From NCBI RefSeq assembly GCF_003990355.1, contig NZ_CP034670.1:868001-932000 (forward strand): a stretch of 64,000 nucleotides of DNA, written 5' to 3'. The notes under the pieces were generated by a model. It did not search any database. It was not told the DNA's origin and saw only the letters and a list, made by a program, of their open reading frames with translations. The position numbers and the translations under genes are program-made. The number at the start of each line of letters is the position of its first letter. Positions within the stretch are counted from its first letter, which is position 1. Shown here piece by piece: positions 60,226-64,000 of this stretch. This stretch comes from Eikenella corrodens. GTDB lineage: Bacteria; Pseudomonadota; Gammaproteobacteria; Burkholderiales; Neisseriaceae.

Positions 60226-61461
60226 ATGAAAACCTTGTCTCCCAAGTTAATCCTCTCCCTGCTGCTTATCGGCGTGGTGGCCGGCCTTACCGGCATTGTG
60301 CTGACACTGTTGCTGCACACGGTGCAGCATTTGGCGTTTGGTTATCCGCTGAATATAGAGTTGTCGTACCGCGTGATGGTGGAGGAGAGCTCGCCGCTGC
60401 GGCGCTTGATGGTGCTGCTGTTGTGCGGCGGTTTGGTGGGGGTGGGCTGGGTGATGCTGCATCGGCTGGCCTCGCCTTTGGTATCGATTAAAACGGCGGT
60501 GGCGAATGGGCAAAAAATGCCTTTGGCGGCCACGCTGATTCATGCGCTGCTGCAGATTGTTACCGTGGGCTTGGGCTCGCCGCTGGGGCGTGAAGTGGCG
60601 CCGCGTGAAATCAGTGCGGCGCTGGCGGAGCGTTGGGCGGCATCGCGGGGTTTGGATGAGGAAGAACGCAAAATATTGCTGGCCTGTGCTTCGGGCGCGG
60701 GTTTGGCGGCGGTGTACAACGTGCCGTTGGCGGCGGCGGTGTTTGCTTTGGAAACCCTGTTGTTGTCGTGGTCGCGCGAGCGGCTGCTGGCGGCGCTGTT
60801 GGCTTGCGGCACGGCGGTGTTGGTGGTGCGCGCGGCGTTGGGCGATGTGATTCAGTATCCGCTGCTGGATTTTCCTTTGCCGGATGAGTGGTTTAATGCG
60901 TGGGCGCTGGCGGCTGCGCCTTTGCTGGCGCTGGGCGTGTGGGCATTTGAACGGAGTATGGACAGGCTACCTGAAATTCCGCGGCGCAAACCGGTGATGG
61001 TGTGGGTGGCTTTGCTGTCGTTTGCGTTTGTCGGGCTGCTGGCTTGGCATTTTCCGGAGATTATGGGCAACGGTAAGGCTGGTAATCAGTTGAGTTTCCA
61101 GGCTACTTTGGGCTGGCGGCAGGCTTTTGGCCTGCTGGCGGCGAAGTGGGCGGCGCTGTTGTTGGCCACCCTGGCCGGGGCTTATGGCGGGCGGATTACG
61201 CCGTCGATGATGCTGGGCGGGTTGATTGCGTTTTTGGCAGCCTGCGCGTGGAATGCCCTGCTGCCTGGGGTAGACATGGGTACGGCAGCATTTGTGGGCG
61301 CAACGGTGTTTTTGGGGGTAGGGCAGAAAATGCCGATTACCGCGCTGGTGTTTATGTTGGAGTTGTCGCGCCAGTCGCCCGCGCTGTGGCTACCGCTGTG
61401 TTTGTGCCTGGGCGCAACCCTGCTGGTGTATCGGGCGTTGCCGGTGAAGCGGGTGGCTTGA
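60226..61461 (+). CDS. ClC-family chloride channel / transporter
   Basis: 411 residues, about ten membrane helices. ClC signatures: GSPLGREVAPRE (~118-129), the selectivity/gating stretch where canonical proteins have GREGP; the gating glutamate is present but the following GP is VAP. GAGLAAVYNVPLAAAVFALE (~155-174) is the GxFxP-type region, and GGRITPSMMLGGLIA the third. Substrate (chloride or fluoride) and mechanism (channel or antiporter) cannot be decided from this. Confidence 0.88.
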   Translation: MKTLSPKLILSLLLIGVVAGLTGIVLTLLLHTVQHLAFGYPLNIELSYRVMVEESSPLRRLMVLLLCGGLVGVGWVMLHRLASPLVSIKTAVANGQKMPLAATLIHALLQIVTVGLGSPLGREVAPREISAALAERWAASRGLDEEERKILLACASGAGLAAVYNVPLAAAVFALETLLLSWSRERLLAALLACGTAVLVVRAALGDVIQYPLLDFPLPDEWFNAWALAAAPLLALGVWAFERSMDRLPEIPRRKPVMVWVALLSFAFVGLLAWHFPEIMGNGKAGNQLSFQATLGWRQAFGLLAAKWAALLLATLAGAYGGRITPSMMLGGLIAFLAACAWNALLPGVDMGTAAFVGATVFLGVGQKMPITALVFMLELSRQSPALWLPLCLCLGATLLVYRALPVKRVA

Positions 61462-61545
61462 GGGCAGGGCGGTTTCAAGCACGCTGCGGCAATTGTTTGT
61501 TGCACGCCGGCCGGGAAGTGGCTTGTCCCTACGGCGGACATGGCA

Positions 61546-61578
61546 AAAAGGCTACCTGAAATTTTCAGGTAGCCTTTT
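61546..61578. terminator. DUS-pair terminator between convergent genes
   Basis: AAAAGGCTACCTGAAA / TTTCAGGTAGCCTTTT with almost no loop; after the ClC gene and the facing binding-protein gene. Confidence 0.82.
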
Positions 61579-61598
61579 GTGGTTTGCTGGTCTTGCTG

Positions 61599-62723
61599 TT
61601 ATTTGATTGCCATCAGCCTTTGATAAAGCTGGGTCATCAGTCGGCTGGTGTGCGGGTCTTTGGGCAGGATGACGAAGCTGTTGGCCATGGCTTCTTCGCT
61701 GGGGAAGATGGATTCGTTGTTGCGGTAGGCCTCGGGCATCAGCTCGCGAGCCGGTTTGCTGGCGGGGGCATAGGTAACGAAGCTGCCGTTGGCGGCGGCC
61801 ACTTTGGGGTCGAGGGTGTAGTTGATGTATTTGAGGGCGTTGGCGGGATGGTGTGCGTCTTTGGGAATCATCAGGGAGTCGATCCACACCGCCAGGCCGT
61901 TTTTAGGCACGAGCACTTGGATGTCGATGCCGTTGCCGGCTTCGATGGCCCGGTTGCGGGCGATGTTCAAATCGCCGCCGTAGCCCACGGCCACGCACAG
62001 GTTGCCGGCGGCGAGGTCGTTGATGTAGGTGGAGGCGGTGAAGATGCGGATGTCTTTGCGCACGGCGCGCATCATGTCGGTGGCCGCTTGCAGGTCTTCG
62101 GGCTTGGTGCTGTTGGGGTCTTTGCCCAAATAGTTAAGCGCCAAGGGGTATTGCTCGAGCGGGCTGTCGAAATAGGAAATGCCGCAGGATTTGAGCTTGG
62201 CGGTGTATTCGGGGTTGAACACCAAATCCCACACGTTTTCGGGCATGGGCTTGCCGCCCAAGGCTTTTTGCACCATTTGGGTGTTGATGGCCAGCGTGTT
62301 GATGCCCCAGAAATAGGGCACGGCGTATTTATTGCCAGGGTCCACCTGCTCCATCAGCTTGAGCAGCTGCGGGTCGAGGTTGCTGTAGTTGGGGATTTGG
62401 CTTTTGTCGATGGGTTGGTAGGCGCCGGCTTGGATTTGGCGGCCTACGTTGGAAATGGAGGGCACCACCAAATCGTAGCCGCTGCTGCCGCTGAGCATTT
62501 TGGCTTCGAGGGTTTCGTTGTTGTCGTAGTAGGCGGATCGGATGGTGATGCCGGTTTTTTCGGTGAAGGCGGTGAGGGTGGAGGGGTCGACATAATCCGC
62601 CCAGTTGTAGAGGTTGAGCAGGTTGGCGTTATCGCCTTCGGGGGCGGAGGCTTCGCTTTGGGCTTGGCCGCCGCAGGCGGCGAGCAGGCCGGCGCAAATG
62701 GCGAGCAGGAGCAGTTTCTTCAT
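61599..62723 (-). CDS. Polyamine (putrescine/spermidine) ABC transporter binding lipoprotein
   Basis: 374 residues from MKKLLLLAICAGLLAAC (lipobox LAAC). PotD/PotF pattern: LLNLYNWADYVDPSTLTAFTEKTGITIRSAYYDNNETLEAKM, SGYDLVVPSISNVGRQIQAGAYQPID, KYAVPYFWGINTLAIN, VAVGYGGDLNIARN, PANALKYINYTLDP. Closer to PotF (putrescine) in several stretches, but the specificity is not certain. No permease or ATPase genes next to it, so the rest of the transporter is elsewhere. Start chosen at the signal peptide, not an upstream in-frame ATG. Confidence 0.9.
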   Translation of the reverse strand: MKKLLLLAICAGLLAACGGQAQSEASAPEGDNANLLNLYNWADYVDPSTLTAFTEKTGITIRSAYYDNNETLEAKMLSGSSGYDLVVPSISNVGRQIQAGAYQPIDKSQIPNYSNLDPQLLKLMEQVDPGNKYAVPYFWGINTLAINTQMVQKALGGKPMPENVWDLVFNPEYTAKLKSCGISYFDSPLEQYPLALNYLGKDPNSTKPEDLQAATDMMRAVRKDIRIFTASTYINDLAAGNLCVAVGYGGDLNIARNRAIEAGNGIDIQVLVPKNGLAVWIDSLMIPKDAHHPANALKYINYTLDPKVAAANGSFVTYAPASKPARELMPEAYRNNESIFPSEEAMANSFVILPKDPHTSRLMTQLYQRLMAIK

Positions 62724-62972
62724 CGTTATTCCTTGGTGGGCGGGGAGGGAAGGGTAAGTAGGCGCAAGTAATCTGGTCATTATAGCCAAACGCTTGGCTC
62801 CTTCATACCTTGGGCTGGGGAAACGGTACGGCGGCGTGGTTGGGGTAACTGTGCCGTGCGGCAAGTATTTTTTCAATCTTACCAATAAATTGGCATTTTA
62901 TCTGCGCTAAATTAACGCGGCGGCATTTTCTACCTGCTTTTCAGGTAGCCTTCCGGCTATGGAAAAAGCGCA

Positions 62973-63009
62973 TGTTATAGAGTATCATGCCGCCCGTTAC
63001 AACATAACA
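62973..63009 (+). promoter_or_regulatory. Two Zur-box-like sites
   Basis: TGTTATAGAGTATCA (62973-62987) and CGTTACAACATAACA (62995-63009). Each matches the Neisseria Zur consensus TGTTATDNHATAACA, as I remember it, at 13 of 15 positions. They precede the metal ABC ATPase gene. Confidence 0.55.
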
Positions 63010-63022
63010 TTCAGCACGCACT

Positions 63023-63127
63023 ATGCACTCTTGGTTACTTCGCGGCGCCGGCAGCCGCCTGCTTTTGGCCGTATCGCTCATCGCCCTGATGCTGGGCGTG
63101 TTTGCTTGGACGGGCGCCGCATTATGA
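63023..63127 (+). CDS. Small single-span membrane peptide upstream of the ABC ATPase
   Basis: 34 codons: MHSWLLRGAG then a hydrophobic stretch (LLLAVSLIALMLGVFAW) ending TGAAL. The stop overlaps the ABC ATPase start (ATGA), so it could be a translated leader that couples to it. No homologue recognised. It could also be a chance reading; the overlap and the membrane-like sequence are the only support. Confidence 0.45.
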   Translation: MHSWLLRGAGSRLLLAVSLIALMLGVFAWTGAAL

Positions 63128-63852
63128 GCATTGTATTCGACAACCTCACTGTGAGCTACCGTCGCCATCCCGCCGTGCACCACATTTGCGGCGAATTCGC
63201 GCCCGGCAGCATGTGGGCGGTGTTCGGCCCTAATGGCGCGGGTAAATCCACCCTGCTCAAAGCCATTATGGGGCTATTGAAAACCAGCACCGGCAGCGTG
63301 CAATGGCAAGGCATCGCCCGCCGCGACATCGCTTATTTGCCCCAGCAATCCGATATCGACTGCAGCCAGCCCATTTCCGTATATGAGCTGGCCGCCATGG
63401 GTTTGTGGTATGAAATCGGCTTTTTCGGCGGTACCAAGCCCGAACAACGCGAACGGGTGCACGCCGCGCTCGAGCGCGTGGGCATGGCCGATTTCGCCCG
63501 CCGGAGCATCGGCCAGCTTTCCAACGGCCAATTCCAGCGCGTGCTGTTTGCCCGTATGCTGGTGCAGGACGCCAAATTCCTGCTGTTGGACGAGCCCTTC
63601 AACGCCGTGGACGCGCGCACTACTTACGAATTGCTGGAAGTATTGCGCCAATGCCACCAAAACGAAGGCCGTGCCGTGATTGCCGTGTTGCACGATTATG
63701 AGCAGGTGCGCGCCTACTTCCCCCACACCTTCCTGATTGCCCGCGAAAAAATCGCCAGCGGCGCCACTGCCGACGTGCTCACCGAAGGCTACCTGAAACA
63801 GGCCGCCGAAGCCATGCACCGCACCGAACCGCGCGAATGGTGCGCCGCTTGA
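63124..63852 (+). CDS. znuC: Metal (zinc/manganese) ABC transporter ATP-binding protein
   Basis: 242 residues from MSIVFDNLTVSYRRHPAVHHI. Walker A GPNGAGKSTLL (~38-48), Q-loop LPQQSDIDC, signature LSNGQFQRVLFARML, Walker B FLLLDEPFNAVD, H-loop AVLHDYEQV. The PQQSDID and the overall pattern place it with ZnuC/MntB-type ATPases of metal ABC importers. The Zur-like boxes upstream favour zinc. No permease gene is visible directly after it; a DUS and a short frame follow. An uptake sequence encodes EGYLKQ near the end. Confidence 0.85.
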   Translation: MSIVFDNLTVSYRRHPAVHHICGEFAPGSMWAVFGPNGAGKSTLLKAIMGLLKTSTGSVQWQGIARRDIAYLPQQSDIDCSQPISVYELAAMGLWYEIGFFGGTKPEQRERVHAALERVGMADFARRSIGQLSNGQFQRVLFARMLVQDAKFLLLDEPFNAVDARTTYELLEVLRQCHQNEGRAVIAVLHDYEQVRAYFPHTFLIAREKIASGATADVLTEGYLKQAAEAMHRTEPREWCAA

Positions 63853-63874
63853 GTTTTCAGGTAGCCTTAACGCC

Positions 63875-64000
63875 ATGTTTGCCGCCACCGTTATTTTCTT
63901 CCGAAACCGCAGCGAAGATTTTCCCGCTGAAGCGTTCCCGCAGCGCATCCGCAGCCGCACGCACTTCCCCGCCGAAGGCTATCGCCCGCACTTTGCGCCC
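63875..64000 (+). CDS. Partial protein of unknown function at the right edge
   Basis: 42 codons visible: MFAATVIFFRNRSEDF ... RTHFPAEGYRPHFAP, open to the window end. The ending GYRPHF is like the SGYRP(Q/H)F motif of EF-Tu C-terminal-like small proteins, but this is a weak impression. It starts 22 bp after the ATPase gene, so probably the next gene in the operon. Confidence 0.4.
   Translation, partial: MFAATVIFFRNRSEDFPAEAFPQRIRSRTHFPAEGYRPHFAP

Overview
The window looks like chromosomal DNA from Eikenella or a very close relative (Neisseriaceae, Betaproteobacteria). The main reason is the 12-mer AGGCTACCTGAA and its complement, which occur dozens of times, singly and as inverted pairs behind genes. 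As I remember the published dialects, this is the DNA uptake sequence (DUS) of Eikenella. Gene order (folC-dedD-cvpA-purF, mtrR/mtrCDE, cyaY/lptM-lysA, plsY/folB) and the many Correia-type elements (CREE, about 105 bp with TATAGTG-type inverted ends, well known from Neisseria) agree with this. I saw no rRNA, tRNA or CRISPR array.

Layout. 0-11.8 kb: start of pilZ, holB, a DedA protein, a UbiM-type hydroxylase, an Smr protein, pyruvate dehydrogenase aceE / lipoprotein / aceF, a duplicated aceF 3' end between two CREEs, then yciI-bolA-ppiC. 12-17 kb: an IS5-type element whose right end lies 5 bp before a 1413-residue RTX protein. 17-32 kb: housekeeping genes (gloB, PAP2 phosphatase, cca, lysA, lptM, cyaY, rlmK, a RhlE-type helicase, rluB, recO, DUF711, pdxJ) with frequent CREEs. 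31.4-32.3 kb: two tandem type IV pilin-like genes; the second closely resembles ComP, the receptor that binds DUS in natural transformation, so receptor and ligand sites are in the same window. 32-45 kb: AP endonuclease, small unknown genes, the folC-dedD-cvpA-purF cluster, a hydrolase with an out-of-frame lipoprotein signal, hpnD-hpnE and plsY/folB. 45.5-51.6 kb: yidB with a terminator built from the meningococcal/gonococcal DUS, an acetoin-type reductase, the methionine importer metNIQ, eno and ftsB. 51.6-60 kb: an IS630-type element framed by two identical, oppositely oriented CREE arms, then the MtrCDE efflux pump with divergent mtrR. 60-64 kb: a ClC channel, a polyamine-binding lipoprotein, and a probably Zur-controlled metal ABC ATPase.

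The clearest theme is short repeats doing work. DUS pairs form most of the terminators and also supply stop codons and short peptide segments to genes. CREE ends carry TTGTCC-18/19-TATAxx promoter-like sequences, several pointing into genes. IS elements and CREEs mark rearrangement points (aceF duplication, CREE-IS630-CREE, IS5 before the RTX gene). I found no clearly new multi-gene system; the most interesting loci are the rearranged CREE/IS sites, the foreign-dialect DUS terminator, the comP leader and the RTX gene start.
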